Shown here: piece after piece, positions 1 through 8,578 of the stretch
Layout: each line of letters starts with the position of its first letter
Position numbering within the stretch: position 1 is the first letter of the stretch
DNA from: Candidatus Arcticimaribacter sp.
GTDB lineage: Bacteria; Bacteroidota; Bacteroidia; Flavobacteriales; Flavobacteriaceae
Assembly: GCA_002708445.1 (NCBI GenBank)
Contig: PAOB01000009.1
Coordinates: 29,780 to 93,779, forward strand
Direction: 5' to 3'
Length of the DNA stretch: 64,000 nt
Position numbers and translations under genes: made by a program
Notes under the pieces: model-generated
Databases searched by the model: none
The model's input: the letters and a program-made list of their open reading frames with translations, nothing else
Told to the model about the DNA's origin: nothing

Positions 1-185
1 CTGGATCCAGAAACACCTCTAAAAATATTACCTCCACCAATTACGATTGCTATTTCTACATTTTGGCTGTAAATCTGCTTAATTTCTTCGGCATATTTAC
101 TAATTCGAATGGGGTCTATCCCGTAAGAACGTTCTCCCATTAGTGCTTCACCACTCAGTTTTAGTAAAATACGTTTAAAATTCAT
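1..185 (-). CDS. pyrH: UMP kinase, N-terminal part (cut by window edge)
   Basis: Uridylate kinase phosphorylates UMP to UDP in cytosolic pyrimidine synthesis. Only the first 61 codons lie in the window; the rest continues beyond base 1. The ATG is at 185-183. The translation opens [18 protein letters not shown], followed by GIDP, IKQIYSQ and the glycine-rich GGGNIFRG motif, which is the conserved start of bacterial PyrH (amino-acid kinase fold). It is the last minus-strand gene after truB, but the 79-nt gap contains its own -7 box, so it is probably transcribed separately. Identification is firm; nothing can be said about the C-terminal allosteric part. Confidence 0.93.
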   Translation of the reverse strand, partial: MNFKRILLKLSGEALMGERSYGIDPIRISKYAEEIKQIYSQNVEIAIVIGGGNIFRGVSGS

Positions 186-203
186 ACACTTTTTTTAGTA
201 TTA

Positions 204-211
204 CAAATATA
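204..211 (-). promoter_or_regulatory. Bacteroidota -7 promoter box for pyrH
   Basis: The minus strand reads TATATTTG, a perfect match to the Bacteroidota TAnnTTTG box, ending 18 nt before the pyrH ATG. I find no TTG at the usual 17-23 nt spacing upstream, so the -33 half is not supported. Confidence 0.5.
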
Positions 212-264
212 AAAAATTAAGGGGATTGATTTTGAGATCTTGGCACATAATACAAGGATTACCG

Positions 265-960
265 TTACTTTTCTAGGAGTTTTTCAAAATCTTCAATTTG
301 GATTGCATTCTCTATACTGTATTTGCCAATTCGAGTTCGTCTTAATACACTGAGATATGCACCCGAGTTGAGTGATTTTCCAAAGTCGTGAGCTAGGGAT
401 CTGATGTAAGTCCCTTTGCTGCAATTTACTTTGAAATCTATTTCTGGAAAATTTATTTGAGTGATCTCAAAATTTCGGATGGTAACTTTTCTAGATGGAA
501 CTTCCACCTCTTGACCCTCTCTGGCAAATTCATACAAACGTTTTCCTTCTTTTTTTAATGCAGAAAAAACAGGGGGTTGTTGGTCAATGATTCCTGTAAA
601 TTGAGTTAAGGTATTTTCGAGTAGTTTTTTGTCGATATGTTCGATAGGGAAATACTGATTAATTTCGGTTTCGAGATCATAAGAAGGGGTCGTTGCTCCA
701 AGTGAAAAAGTTCCAACATACTCCTTTTCTTGACCCATGAATTGTTCAATTTGTTTGGTCATTTTACCCGTACACAAAATCAAAAGCCCCGAAGCCAGTG
801 GATCTAGTGTTCCTGCGTGCCCGACTTTTATTTTTTTGATTCCAAGTGTAGTTTTAATCATCCAGCGGATTTTATTTACTACTTGAAATGAAGTCCAATT
901 AAACGGTTTATCAACAAGAATGACTTCGCCATTCAGAAACTTTTCTCTCAGTTCACTCAT
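265..960 (-). CDS. truB: tRNA pseudouridine(55) synthase
   Basis: TruB isomerises U55 in the T-loop of tRNAs. At 231 aa it is a compact version without an extended C-terminal PUA domain, as is usual in Bacteroidota. The catalytic motif GHAGTLDPLASGLL is present, with the catalytic Asp at residue 53. Other family blocks seen are VDKPFNWTS near residue 16, PPVFSALKKEGKRLYEFAREG in the middle and CSKGTYIRSLAHD near residue 181. Its ATG overlaps the uppP stop by 4 nt (ATGA), so it is translationally linked to uppP and is the last gene of the ftsX-DUF3098-uppP-truB run. Confidence 0.96.
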   Translation of the reverse strand: MSELREKFLNGEVILVDKPFNWTSFQVVNKIRWMIKTTLGIKKIKVGHAGTLDPLASGLLILCTGKMTKQIEQFMGQEKEYVGTFSLGATTPSYDLETEINQYFPIEHIDKKLLENTLTQFTGIIDQQPPVFSALKKEGKRLYEFAREGQEVEVPSRKVTIRNFEITQINFPEIDFKVNCSKGTYIRSLAHDFGKSLNSGAYLSVLRRTRIGKYSIENAIQIEDFEKLLEK

Positions 961-1748
961 AAAAATTCATAAATGATAGCTACAGTTCCAACAATCATAC
1001 AATAAATGCTAAAGTACCATAACTTTGAATTTTTTACCCATTCAATCATCCATTTACAAGCGATTATTCCAGTAATAAAAGCTGCTGTAAAACCTACAAA
1101 TATTGCTAATGAGTTTATTTGTATTGGACTGGTTCCAATTTCAAAAAAACTTTTGATCATGCTACCAAAAATCAAAGGAATTACCATAAGAAAAGAAAAA
1201 CGAGCAGCCTTACTTTTGTCAATTCCCAGAAGAACACCCAAGGCTATGGTAGCTCCACTTCTAGAAATACCAGGAAGAATTGCGATGGCCTGAATTACGC
1301 CAATGTAAAAAGCAGATTTTAGGTTCAATTTTTTTTTAGTCACTTGAGAATGGTTTGCCAAATACAAAAGCGCAGCTGTTATCCATAACATTGCTCCAAC
1401 CAAAAGAATGTTTTGATGGAACAGTTGAGAAATAAAGTCTTCTAAAAAGAGACCGACAAAGACTGCGGGAATCATGGATGTGATGATTTTCAAAGAAAAA
1501 TAAAAAGCTTCGTTTTTCTTGAACTCAAATAAACCTTGAAATATTTCATAGATGTCTTTTCTAAAAACAATAAGGGTACTCAAGCCAGTTGCACCATGAA
1601 GTACAATTGTCATTAATAAACTTTCTTTGGGTAAAGACTGGTCTCCTAAGATTACTTTTACAAGTTCTAAATGCCCACTAGAAGAGATGGGTAAAAACTC
1701 TGTTAACCCTTGAATTATCCCCAACATAATTGCTGTTAGTAGATCCAT
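957..1748 (-). CDS. uppP: undecaprenyl-diphosphate phosphatase (BacA/UppP)
   Basis: Integral membrane phosphatase that recycles undecaprenyl diphosphate to the monophosphate lipid carrier for peptidoglycan and other surface polymers. It has 263 aa, the usual family length. Both signature motifs are present: LTEFLPISSSGHLEL near residues 16-30 and PGISRSGATIALG in the middle (catalytic Glu/Ser/Arg region). The rest is mostly hydrophobic, fitting 7-8 membrane helices. It sits 4 nt after DUF3098 and overlaps truB, and the ftsX-DUF3098-uppP-truB order is familiar in Flavobacteriia. Antisense reading frames here are shadows. Confidence 0.96.
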   Translation of the reverse strand: MDLLTAIMLGIIQGLTEFLPISSSGHLELVKVILGDQSLPKESLLMTIVLHGATGLSTLIVFRKDIYEIFQGLFEFKKNEAFYFSLKIITSMIPAVFVGLFLEDFISQLFHQNILLVGAMLWITAALLYLANHSQVTKKKLNLKSAFYIGVIQAIAILPGISRSGATIALGVLLGIDKSKAARFSFLMVIPLIFGSMIKSFFEIGTSPIQINSLAIFVGFTAAFITGIIACKWMIEWVKNSKLWYFSIYCMIVGTVAIIYEFL

Positions 1749-1752
1749 TGAA

Positions 1753-1995
1753 TTATTTTTTAGGGGAAGTCAAAATTGAATAAACAGCTACTGCAAAACC
1801 GATTAAAACCAAAGTGGGAGCCAAGCGAATACGTCTAAAATTAAATATTTCTGGGTTAAAAATGTTTGGGTCAGAACTGCCTCCACCTACCATCAAAACA
1901 AATCCAACACCAATTATTATTATCGATAGCAATAGGAATTGATAGTTGCGCTTTTTAAATAAGAATTCTTTTTTTGTAGATTTTATTTTTTTCAT
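1753..1995 (-). CDS. DUF3098 family small membrane protein
   Basis: An 80-aa protein with a basic N-terminus (KKIKSTKKEFLFKKRNY), a first membrane helix (LLLSIIIIGVGFVLMVGG), a short linker containing SSDPNIFNPEIFNFRRI, and a second helix (APTLVLIGFAVAVYSIL). The conserved GGxSxDPxxFNPEIF-like linker is what marks DUF3098. The function is unknown. It is placed between ftsX (6-nt gap) and uppP (4-nt gap), which links it to cell envelope or division genes. Two helices with both termini cytoplasmic is an inference. Confidence 0.88.
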   Translation of the reverse strand: MKKIKSTKKEFLFKKRNYQFLLLSIIIIGVGFVLMVGGGSSDPNIFNPEIFNFRRIRLAPTLVLIGFAVAVYSILTSPKK

Positions 1996-2001
1996 AAAAA
2001 G

Positions 2002-2880
2002 TTATTGAACAGCTTCAGTGGTTAGATTCAAGAAACGTTGAGTTGCGAAAAAGGTACTAAGTCCCGTAATTAAAATTCCCATTCCAAGAACAGCAGAAAA
2101 TATTAAGCTAGGCTCAAAGGGATTTGCAATTAAGTTAAGCTCGGGAAATCGTTTGTCGAGCTCATATAGAACAACCGTTAGACCACCAAGAGCAATAATA
2201 GAAGCTAAAACTCCGAGCTGGAGATGTTTCATTATGAAAGGAAATCGAATAAAGCTTTTTGTAGCCCCAACCAACTGCATTGTTTTGATAATCATTCTTT
2301 TTGAATAAATGGACAATCGAATGGAACTATTGATAAGAAGAATTGCAACCAAAATAAAAACAAAACTTAAGATCAATATCCATTGAGTAATTTTCTTGAT
2401 ATTTTCATCTAATATTTCTACCAGAGGTTGATCATAAAGAACCTCACTTATGTATGCTTTTTCTTCAAAATTCTTTTGTAAATCTTTAAGAAATACAGGA
2501 GAGATAAAAGCTGCATTAAAATAGACATCGATAGAGCTTAGCAGGGGGTTGTATCCAAGAAACTCCATAAAATCTTCTCCAATTTCTTGAGCATGAATTT
2601 CTGCAGCCTCTTCTTTTGACACAAAATGGGAGGTTTTGGTCTCCTGACGGAGTGCTAAACTTTTTTGAAGTTGTTTTATTTCGATTGGCTTGGCAGAATC
2701 GTCAATGTAAATTGTTAAAGCAATTTGTTCTTTAAAATGATCCGCAACTTTTTTTGAATTCAATAAAAGTAGACCTAACAATCCCACCAGAAACAATACT
2801 AAGGAAATGCTTATGACTACAGAAAAGTATGTAGAAAGCAATCGTCTTTTTTGATAATTTTCTTGTGAATTTTTACGCAC
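2002..2880 (-). CDS. ftsX: cell division ABC-transporter permease-like protein FtsX
   Basis: FtsX is the membrane partner of FtsE and relays a signal to periplasmic peptidoglycan hydrolases at division. The protein has one N-terminal helix (YFSVVISISLVLFLVGLLGLLLL), a periplasmic domain of about 120 residues, then three C-terminal helices with the FtsX-permease block (IKTMQLVGATKSFIRFPF). I chose the GTG start at 2880, giving 292 aa (MRKNSQENYQKRRLLS), because homologues begin only a few residues before the YQKRRL block. A TTG at 2922 would add 14 hydrophobic residues unlike the family. ftsE is not adjacent. Confidence 0.93.
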   Translation of the reverse strand: MRKNSQENYQKRRLLSTYFSVVISISLVLFLVGLLGLLLLNSKKVADHFKEQIALTIYIDDSAKPIEIKQLQKSLALRQETKTSHFVSKEEAAEIHAQEIGEDFMEFLGYNPLLSSIDVYFNAAFISPVFLKDLQKNFEEKAYISEVLYDQPLVEILDENIKKITQWILILSFVFILVAILLINSSIRLSIYSKRMIIKTMQLVGATKSFIRFPFIMKHLQLGVLASIIALGGLTVVLYELDKRFPELNLIANPFEPSLIFSAVLGMGILITGLSTFFATQRFLNLTTEAVQ

Positions 2881-2969
2881 TTGTATTAAATTGATTACGT
2901 AAAAATAGTAAACAAGAAGCAATTTGTATTCTTGGTGTCAATAAACTTTTTCCTTTCCTGCTTTAATCC

Positions 2970-2977
2970 TATTTTTG
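2970..2977 (+). promoter_or_regulatory. -7 promoter box for leuS
   Basis: TATTTTTG matches the TAnnTTTG box and ends 23 nt before the leuS GTG. It lies in the short divergent spacer between ftsX and leuS. No TTG is found at the expected -33 spacing, so support is partial. Confidence 0.45.
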
Positions 2978-3000
2978 TGGATCAAATAAACTGAACTGTC

Positions 3001-5814
3001 GTGGGGTACAATTTCCTTGAAATCGAAAAAAAGTGGCAAAACTATTGGGCCAAAAATCAAACCTTTAAAGCAAACAATAAAAGTACACTACCAAAATATT
3101 ATGTTTTGGACATGTTTCCATATCCCTCGGGCGCAGGTTTGCACGTAGGACATCCTCTGGGTTACATTGCAAGTGATATTTATGCCCGTTACAAACGCCA
3201 TAAAGGATTCAATGTTCTTCATCCTCAGGGATATGACTCCTTTGGTTTGCCTGCAGAACAATATGCAATTCAAACGGGACAGCACCCCAACATAACTACC
3301 GAAACCAATATTAGCCGCTACAGAAAGCAGCTTGACAAAATGGGGTTTTCTTTCGATTGGAGTAGAGAAGTTAGAACTTCGCAAGCAGATTTTTATAAAT
3401 GGACTCAATGGATATTTTTGTTATTGTTTGATTCTTATTACTGTAATAAAACAAATTCAGCAAAGCCTATTGAAAAGTTGGTAGCACATTTTGAAACTCA
3501 CGGGAGTGCCAATTTAAATGCTGTTTGCGATGAAAATACAACTTCATTTTCAAGAGATGAATGGATTGGATTTTCACACCCCGAAAAACAAGAAGTTTTA
3601 TTGATGTATCGTTTGGCGTATTTATCTGATTCTGAAGTTAATTGGTGCCCAGACTTGGGAACAGTTTTGGCTAATGATGAAATAATCAATGGTGTATCGG
3701 AGCGAGGAGGTTATCTGGTAACCAAAAAGAAGATGAAGCAATGGAGTATGCGAATAGGAGCCTATGCAGAACGTTTACTTCAGGGATTGAATAAGTTGGA
3801 TTGGCCAGAATCTTTAAAAGAAATTCAGCGTAATTGGATTGGTAAATCAATAGGTGCAAACGTTCGTTTTGATATTCAAGATAATGAAGGAGAAATAGAA
3901 GTTTTTACAACCCGACCCGATACTCTGTTCGGTGTAACTTTTATGACATTGGCACCAGAACATCCGTTGGTAGATATTATTGTAAGCGACGAGCAAAAAA
4001 CCGAAGTAGCAGCATATGTTGAAGCAAGCGCAAAACGCTCTGAACGAGATCGTATGGCTGACGTAAAATCCATCAGCGGAGTATTTACAGGAGCTTACGC
4101 AATTCACCCTTTCACAAAAGAGCCCATCCCAATCTGGATTGGAGATTATGTTTTAGCAGGATACGGAACAGGGGCAGTAATGGCGGTTCCCTGTGGTGAC
4201 CAAAGAGATTTTGATTTTGCAAAACATTTTGACATTCAAATCCGTAATATTTTTGAAGGAGCTGACATTACCAACGAGGCTTTTGTTGAAAAAGGAAAAA
4301 CAAAAATTAAAGATTCTGATTTTTTAAATGGCTTAGTTTATGAAGAAGCAATGATAAAAGTCATAGAACGACTTGAACAAGAGGGATCTGGTGAGGGTAC
4401 CATTAACTACAGATTAAGAGATGCTGTTTTCAGTAGACAAAGATACTGGGGAGAACCTATTCCCATTTATTATAAAAATGGAATGCCTGTTGCATTAAAA
4501 CCAGAAAACCTCCCCTTAGTTCTTCCAGAGGTTGAACAATATTTACCCACTCCAGAAGGAGCACCCCCTCTGGGAAATGCAACCTCTTGGGCATGGGATA
4601 CTGTTTCTGAAAAAGTGGTTCCTAACTCTGAATTGAATGAAACTAGTGTTTTTCCCTTAGAACTGAATACTATGCCTGGTTGGGCTGGAAGTTCATGGTA
4701 CTTCAATAGATACATGGATGCAAATAATCATGAGGTTTTTGTGAGTAAAGAAGCTGTAAATTATTGGCAAAATGTAGATTTGTATATCGGTGGGAGTGAG
4801 CATGCTACTGGACACTTATTGTATTCTCGTTTTTGGCAGAAATTTCTTTTTGATCTAAACTTATTACCAGTTGATGAGTACGCAAAAAAGTTAATTAATC
4901 AAGGAATGATATTGGGATCATCAGCTTTTACATACCGTAAAAAAGGAACTCAAGAATATGTGTCTAAAAATTTAATAAAAGATTTTGAAGTTGAACCGAT
5001 CCGAGTAGACATCAGTATGGTAAATAATGCAGACGAACTTGATTTAGAAGCTCTTAAAAAATGGCAACCTCAATTTAGTAATGCTTTTTTTGTTTTAGAA
5101 AATGGAGTTTATTATGTTGGACGTGAAGTAGAAAAAATGTCCAAATCAAAATACAATGTAGTTAATCCAGATCTTATTTGTGAACAGTATGGAGCAGATA
5201 CATTACGGATGTATGAAATGTTTTTAGGACCGCTAGAACAAGCTAAACCTTGGAACACAGCAGGTATTTCAGGTGTTCATTCGTTTCTTAAGAAACTATG
5301 GAAATTGTACCATAAATCAGAAGAATTTTATGTGTCAGATGGAACTGCATCCAAAGAATCTTTGAAAAGTTTACATCAAACCATAAAAAAAGTCACAGAG
5401 GACATTGAGGATTTTTCTTTCAATACATGTATCAGTTCTTTTATGATTTGTGTAAATGAATTGACTACACAAAAGTGTAATGAAAGAGAAGTACTAGAAC
5501 CTTTAGCAGTATTATTATCCCCGTTTGCAGCCCATTTATCTGAAGAGCTCTGGCAATTATTGGGTCACGACACAAGTATAAGTTCAGTCTCTTTTCCAAT
5601 TTACGAACCCTCTTATTTGGTTGAATCTTCTAAAAATTATCCTGTTTCATTTAATGGAAAAATGAGGTTTACTGTTGAACTTTCTTTAGAATTAAACCCC
5701 AAAGAAATTGAAGAAATAATTATGAATGATGAACGTACACAGCAACAATTGCAGGGAAGAGTTCCTAAAAAAGTTATTGTTGTGCCAGGTAAAATAATAA
5801 ATATTGTTGGTTAA
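3001..5814 (+). CDS. leuS: leucyl-tRNA synthetase
   Basis: Class I aminoacyl-tRNA synthetase that charges tRNA-Leu. At 937 aa it has the expected length for Bacteroidota LeuRS. The HIGH motif appears as HVGH at about residues 48-51 (FPYPSGAGLHVGHPLGY), the KMSKS loop as KMSKSKYN near residue 712, and the CP1 editing domain lies between them (TTRPDTLFGVTF, GTGAVMAVP). The start is a GTG; MGYNFLEIEKKWQNYW lines up with the usual N-terminus. Its TAA overlaps the SemiSWEET ATG by one base, so the two are co-transcribed. Confidence 0.98.
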   Translation: MGYNFLEIEKKWQNYWAKNQTFKANNKSTLPKYYVLDMFPYPSGAGLHVGHPLGYIASDIYARYKRHKGFNVLHPQGYDSFGLPAEQYAIQTGQHPNITTETNISRYRKQLDKMGFSFDWSREVRTSQADFYKWTQWIFLLLFDSYYCNKTNSAKPIEKLVAHFETHGSANLNAVCDENTTSFSRDEWIGFSHPEKQEVLLMYRLAYLSDSEVNWCPDLGTVLANDEIINGVSERGGYLVTKKKMKQWSMRIGAYAERLLQGLNKLDWPESLKEIQRNWIGKSIGANVRFDIQDNEGEIEVFTTRPDTLFGVTFMTLAPEHPLVDIIVSDEQKTEVAAYVEASAKRSERDRMADVKSISGVFTGAYAIHPFTKEPIPIWIGDYVLAGYGTGAVMAVPCGDQRDFDFAKHFDIQIRNIFEGADITNEAFVEKGKTKIKDSDFLNGLVYEEAMIKVIERLEQEGSGEGTINYRLRDAVFSRQRYWGEPIPIYYKNGMPVALKPENLPLVLPEVEQYLPTPEGAPPLGNATSWAWDTVSEKVVPNSELNETSVFPLELNTMPGWAGSSWYFNRYMDANNHEVFVSKEAVNYWQNVDLYIGGSEHATGHLLYSRFWQKFLFDLNLLPVDEYAKKLINQGMILGSSAFTYRKKGTQEYVSKNLIKDFEVEPIRVDISMVNNADELDLEALKKWQPQFSNAFFVLENGVYYVGREVEKMSKSKYNVVNPDLICEQYGADTLRMYEMFLGPLEQAKPWNTAGISGVHSFLKKLWKLYHKSEEFYVSDGTASKESLKSLHQTIKKVTEDIEDFSFNTCISSFMICVNELTTQKCNEREVLEPLAVLLSPFAAHLSEELWQLLGHDTSISSVSFPIYEPSYLVESSKNYPVSFNGKMRFTVELSLELNPKEIEEIIMNDERTQQQLQGRVPKKVIVVPGKIINIVG

Positions 5815-6080
5815 TGGATATTGAAATCATTGGTTATGTAGCTGCCGTTTTGACAACATCATCTTTTTTGCCTCAAGTAATAAAGGTGTGGAAGTCAAAA
5901 TCATCTGAAGGAGTTTCTGTAACCATGTATATGGTAATGCTCACGGGAGTTATTCTTTGGGGGATTTATGGTTTTTACATTGGTAGCAGATCGGTTTTAC
6001 TGGCTAATTTTGTGGCAGGACTTTTACAACTCATGATTTTGATTATTGTTTTTAGAAATAAAAGAAAAAACACAAGTTGA
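5814..6080 (+). CDS. SemiSWEET-type sugar transporter (MtN3 half-transporter)
   Basis: An 88-aa protein with three predicted membrane helices. It carries the PQ-loop signature LPQVIKVWKSKSSEGVS near residues 20-36, followed by WGIYGFYIGS, which defines the SemiSWEET/PQ-loop family. SemiSWEETs dimerise to form one sugar pore; the substrate here cannot be read from sequence. The ATG shares one base with the leuS stop codon. Its TGA at 6078-6080 directly abuts the stop of the convergent Lrp gene with no spacer, so the two transcripts must overlap at their 3' ends. Confidence 0.9.
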   Translation: MDIEIIGYVAAVLTTSSFLPQVIKVWKSKSSEGVSVTMYMVMLTGVILWGIYGFYIGSRSVLLANFVAGLLQLMILIIVFRNKRKNTS

Positions 6081-6554
6081 TTACAGTGCTATTTGCCTTT
6101 TGATTTGTTGGTTTAGAGAAATAAAAGTTTCTGTTCGTGAAACTCCCGGAATGGCTTGTATCTTTGTGTTTAGTAAATGCATTAAATGTTCATTATCCTT
6201 GCATAAAATTTTAATAAAAATACTCCAATTTCCTGTAGTGTAATGACACTCGGTAACTTCAGGTATCTTTTTCAGTTGTGCCACAGCTTGGGGATTACTT
6301 GCAGCTTTATCTAAAAAAACACCAATAAATGCTAAGGTTGTGTACCCCAAAACCTTTGGATTAATATTGATTTGAGATCCGCTAATTAAAGAAGAATTTT
6401 CTAGTTTCTTTAGACGTTGATGAACTGCAGCTCCAGAAATTCCAGCTCTTTGAGCCAGTTCAGCGATAGAAACCCTTGCATTTTTAATTAAACCATTTAA
6501 AATAATTTTATCGATACCGTCAACTTGGATTTCTTGATTTGTAATTTTCATCAT
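6081..6554 (-). CDS. Lrp/AsnC family transcriptional regulator
   Basis: DNA-binding regulator with an N-terminal winged helix-turn-helix (IDKIILNGLIKNARVSIAEL, then AGISGAAVHQRLKKLE) and a C-terminal RAM ligand-binding domain (LGYTTLAFIGVFLD, EVTECHYTTGNWSIFIKI, GVSRTETFISL). I start it at ATG 6554 (157 aa); 6551 is equally possible. The upstream in-frame ATG at 6581 is unlikely because a perfect promoter -7 box lies at 6569-6576, which would be inside that longer reading frame. The effector and targets are unknown; the divergent DUF423 gene and the gene itself are the obvious candidates. Confidence 0.92.
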   Translation of the reverse strand: MMKITNQEIQVDGIDKIILNGLIKNARVSIAELAQRAGISGAAVHQRLKKLENSSLISGSQININPKVLGYTTLAFIGVFLDKAASNPQAVAQLKKIPEVTECHYTTGNWSIFIKILCKDNEHLMHLLNTKIQAIPGVSRTETFISLNQQIKRQIAL

Positions 6555-6568
6555 TAATTTTATTTCGT

Positions 6569-6598
6569 CAAAAATATGCATTTAGTTGATAAAATCAA
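6569..6598 (-). promoter_or_regulatory. consensus promoter of the Lrp-type gene with overlapping palindrome
   Basis: On the minus strand, TTG at 6598-6596 is followed after exactly 19 nt by TATTTTTG at 6576-6569. This is a full match to the Bacteroidota TTG-N19-TAnnTTTG promoter. The -33 TTG is part of a perfect inverted repeat, TTGAT-AAA-ATCAA at 6586-6598, a plausible autoregulatory operator. The distance to the ATG at 6554 is 14 nt. Confidence 0.68.
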
Positions 6599-6681
6599 TT
6601 AATTTCTATTAATCTATTAATTTAATTAAACTGACTAGGACAAAAGCCTTTCCGTAAGTATCTTTACCAAAAAATAAAAAG

Positions 6682-7071
6682 ATGGAATTTCAAGAAAAGC
6701 TTAGCAACGCCGTAGCAAGTGGTTTACTTGCAATTGCTGTAAGTTTGGGTGCTTTGGGGAGTCATTTTCTCAAAGCTCGATTAACTAATGAAGCACTTGA
6801 CAGTTTCGAAGTGGGCGTGCGTTATTTAATGTATCATGCACTAGCAATAATCTTGATCAATAATATCACATACATTCAATCAGAGTCCAAAGATATATTT
6901 GTTAAGCTAGTTCTAGCTGGCGTTTTTCTTTTTTCTGGAAGTATTTTCCTTTTATCTACAAAACAATTACATGGCTTGCCTGTAAAATACTTGGGTCCTG
7001 TCACTCCAACAGGAGGGGTTTTGATAATTTCCGCTTGGGTTTATTTGACGTTATCTTTTCTAAAGAAGTAA
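6682..7071 (+). CDS. DUF423 family membrane protein (YgdD-like)
   Basis: A 129-aa protein with about four hydrophobic helices. The N-terminal GLLAIAVSLGALGSHFLK, the central YLMYHALAIILI and the C-terminal TPTGGVLIISAWVYL blocks are the DUF423 signature (normally GAFGAHGL, YQxxHALALL, PxGGxxLIxGW). The function is not established. It diverges from the Lrp-type regulator. TATCTTTA at 6659-6666, one mismatch from the -7 consensus, may be its promoter. It converges on hemD with a single base between the stop codons. Confidence 0.88.
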   Translation: MEFQEKLSNAVASGLLAIAVSLGALGSHFLKARLTNEALDSFEVGVRYLMYHALAIILINNITYIQSESKDIFVKLVLAGVFLFSGSIFLLSTKQLHGLPVKYLGPVTPTGGVLIISAWVYLTLSFLKK

Positions 7072-7072
7072 A

Positions 7073-7816
7073 TTATTTTAAGTTTTTGGCAATGTATTTT
7101 TCAATTGCCATGGTCATAGATGGAGTTTCTTCAGTAGGAGCTTTAATATCTATTCTAAGTTTGGCCTTGTCTGCAGCTTTGACAGTAGTGTTCCCATAGA
7201 CAGCAATTCGAGTATCGTTCTGTTCAAAATCAGGGAAATTATGCAGTAAAGACTCAATTCCAGAAGGACTAAAGAATACTAAAACGTCGTAATAAACATC
7301 ACGTAAATCGGATAAATCACTTACCACTGTTTTGTACAATTGAGCACGGGTCCAATTGATTCCCAAGCTATTCAAAAAGTCGGGAGTTGCAGGTTTTAAA
7401 ATATCAGAAGAAGGAAGTAAAAACTTTTCATCTCCAAATTTTTTAAAAACAGATTCAAGTTCGGTCAAGCTTTTCTGACCCACATAAATTTTACGTTTTC
7501 TGTAAACGACATATTTTTGAAGGTAAAATGCTACTGCTTCAGATTGGCAAAAATATTTTGTTGCATCAGAAACTTTAAAGCGCATTTCTTCGGCTAATCT
7601 AAAAAAATGATCAACAGAATTACGACTTGTCAAAATTACAGAATTGTATTCTGCAAAATCTATCTTTTGTCGTCGAACTTCTTTCGCGTCAACACCCTCA
7701 ATATGGATAAAAGGTCTGAAATCAATCTTTAGATTGTGTTTTTCTTTCAGACGAGTGTAAGGTGAATTTTCGTTTGTAGGTTCAGGCTGAGATATCAATA
7801 TCGTTTTTAATTTCAT
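7073..7816 (-). CDS. hemD: uroporphyrinogen-III synthase
   Basis: Cyclises hydroxymethylbilane to uroporphyrinogen III in haem and sirohaem synthesis. It has 247 aa, the usual length, and the expected two-lobed alpha/beta pattern. Diagnostic segments are YNSVILTSRNSVDHFF near residue 57 and DVLVFFSPSGIESLLHNF near residue 178, then ...IAVYGNTTVKAA. HemD is poorly conserved, but the match to the Bacteroidota form is good. It lies 18 nt downstream of the DUF4271 gene, a pairing common in Flavobacteriia. Confidence 0.9.
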   Translation of the reverse strand: MKLKTILISQPEPTNENSPYTRLKEKHNLKIDFRPFIHIEGVDAKEVRRQKIDFAEYNSVILTSRNSVDHFFRLAEEMRFKVSDATKYFCQSEAVAFYLQKYVVYRKRKIYVGQKSLTELESVFKKFGDEKFLLPSSDILKPATPDFLNSLGINWTRAQLYKTVVSDLSDLRDVYYDVLVFFSPSGIESLLHNFPDFEQNDTRIAVYGNTTVKAADKAKLRIDIKAPTEETPSMTMAIEKYIAKNLK

Positions 7817-7834
7817 ATGGGTTTTATGATTGTC

Positions 7835-8482
7835 CTAATTCAATGTACTGTAAAGCACAATCCAAGGTGCAATTTTGAATACGCAAAGGTACAAAATTAA
7901 ATACAATAAATTACCCTTAAATTCATTCCAATATTCTCGATACAAAGAGAGTTGAGATAAAACGTAAAGAATTAATATTGTGACAAGCAAAGCATACAAA
8001 AATTCGGAATAGTGAAAAGTAAATTGATAGAAAAGAAATAAGAAAAATGAAAGGATAGATATTTGAATTTGATGACTTAAACTTTTGAACTGAAATGATT
8101 CGGTAAGTTCATTTAATCCTAATAGTTTAAATACCGTATTTTCAACAATAAAACGAATCAAGATTAAAGCCAGAATTCCAAAAGTAAGATTTATGAAAAA
8201 AGGAAAAGATGGAGATGCAAACTTTAGAAAAGTTAAAGTGTAGAATAAAATAAGACTGAAATTAAGGGTTAAAAATAAAGTCCCTATTATCGTAAAACGA
8301 TGAAGTCTAGTTTTTTCTTTCCCGTAAATTTTGAAATACAAAGCCGAGTCAAAAAAGCGAATAAAATATTTGAATTCACTTTTATTTGAACTCCCAAGAA
8401 TAGTAAAAAGAACGAAATTAAATAGGAATACAAGACTGATCCAATCTTGTTGGGTGTTGTTTCTTAAAATCCAATCTTCCAT
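7835..8482 (-). CDS. DUF4271 domain membrane protein
   Basis: A 215-aa protein with six or so hydrophobic helices (for example WISLVFLFNFVLFTILG near the N-terminus, RFTIIGTLFLTLNFSLILFYTLTF, FALLVTILILYVLSQL) and few charged residues. The pattern and its position just upstream of hemD match the DUF4271 family of Bacteroidota. No function is known. The start at ATG 8482 gives MEDWILRNNTQQDWI. It diverges from the polyprenol-phosphate glycosyltransferase gene. Confidence 0.85.
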   Translation of the reverse strand: MEDWILRNNTQQDWISLVFLFNFVLFTILGSSNKSEFKYFIRFFDSALYFKIYGKEKTRLHRFTIIGTLFLTLNFSLILFYTLTFLKFASPSFPFFINLTFGILALILIRFIVENTVFKLLGLNELTESFQFKSLSHQIQISILSFFLFLFYQFTFHYSEFLYALLVTILILYVLSQLSLYREYWNEFKGNLLYLILYLCVFKIAPWIVLYSTLN

Positions 8483-8578
8483 GGGCTAAAATTAATGGTT
8501 TTCATTAAGAATTCAATTACAAATGGATTTCTAAATTTCGTATCGATCCTTTTAAATTTATTACTTTTATTACTTCAA

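Noticed and set aside
1006..1322. Two plus-strand frames within uppP
   Set aside because: Antisense shadows of a clear uppP gene.
8495..8578. Upstream start (ATG 8495) for the polyprenol-phosphate glycosyltransferase
   Set aside because: The added 28 residues lie before the universal GT2 opening strand; ATG 8579 fits the family length.
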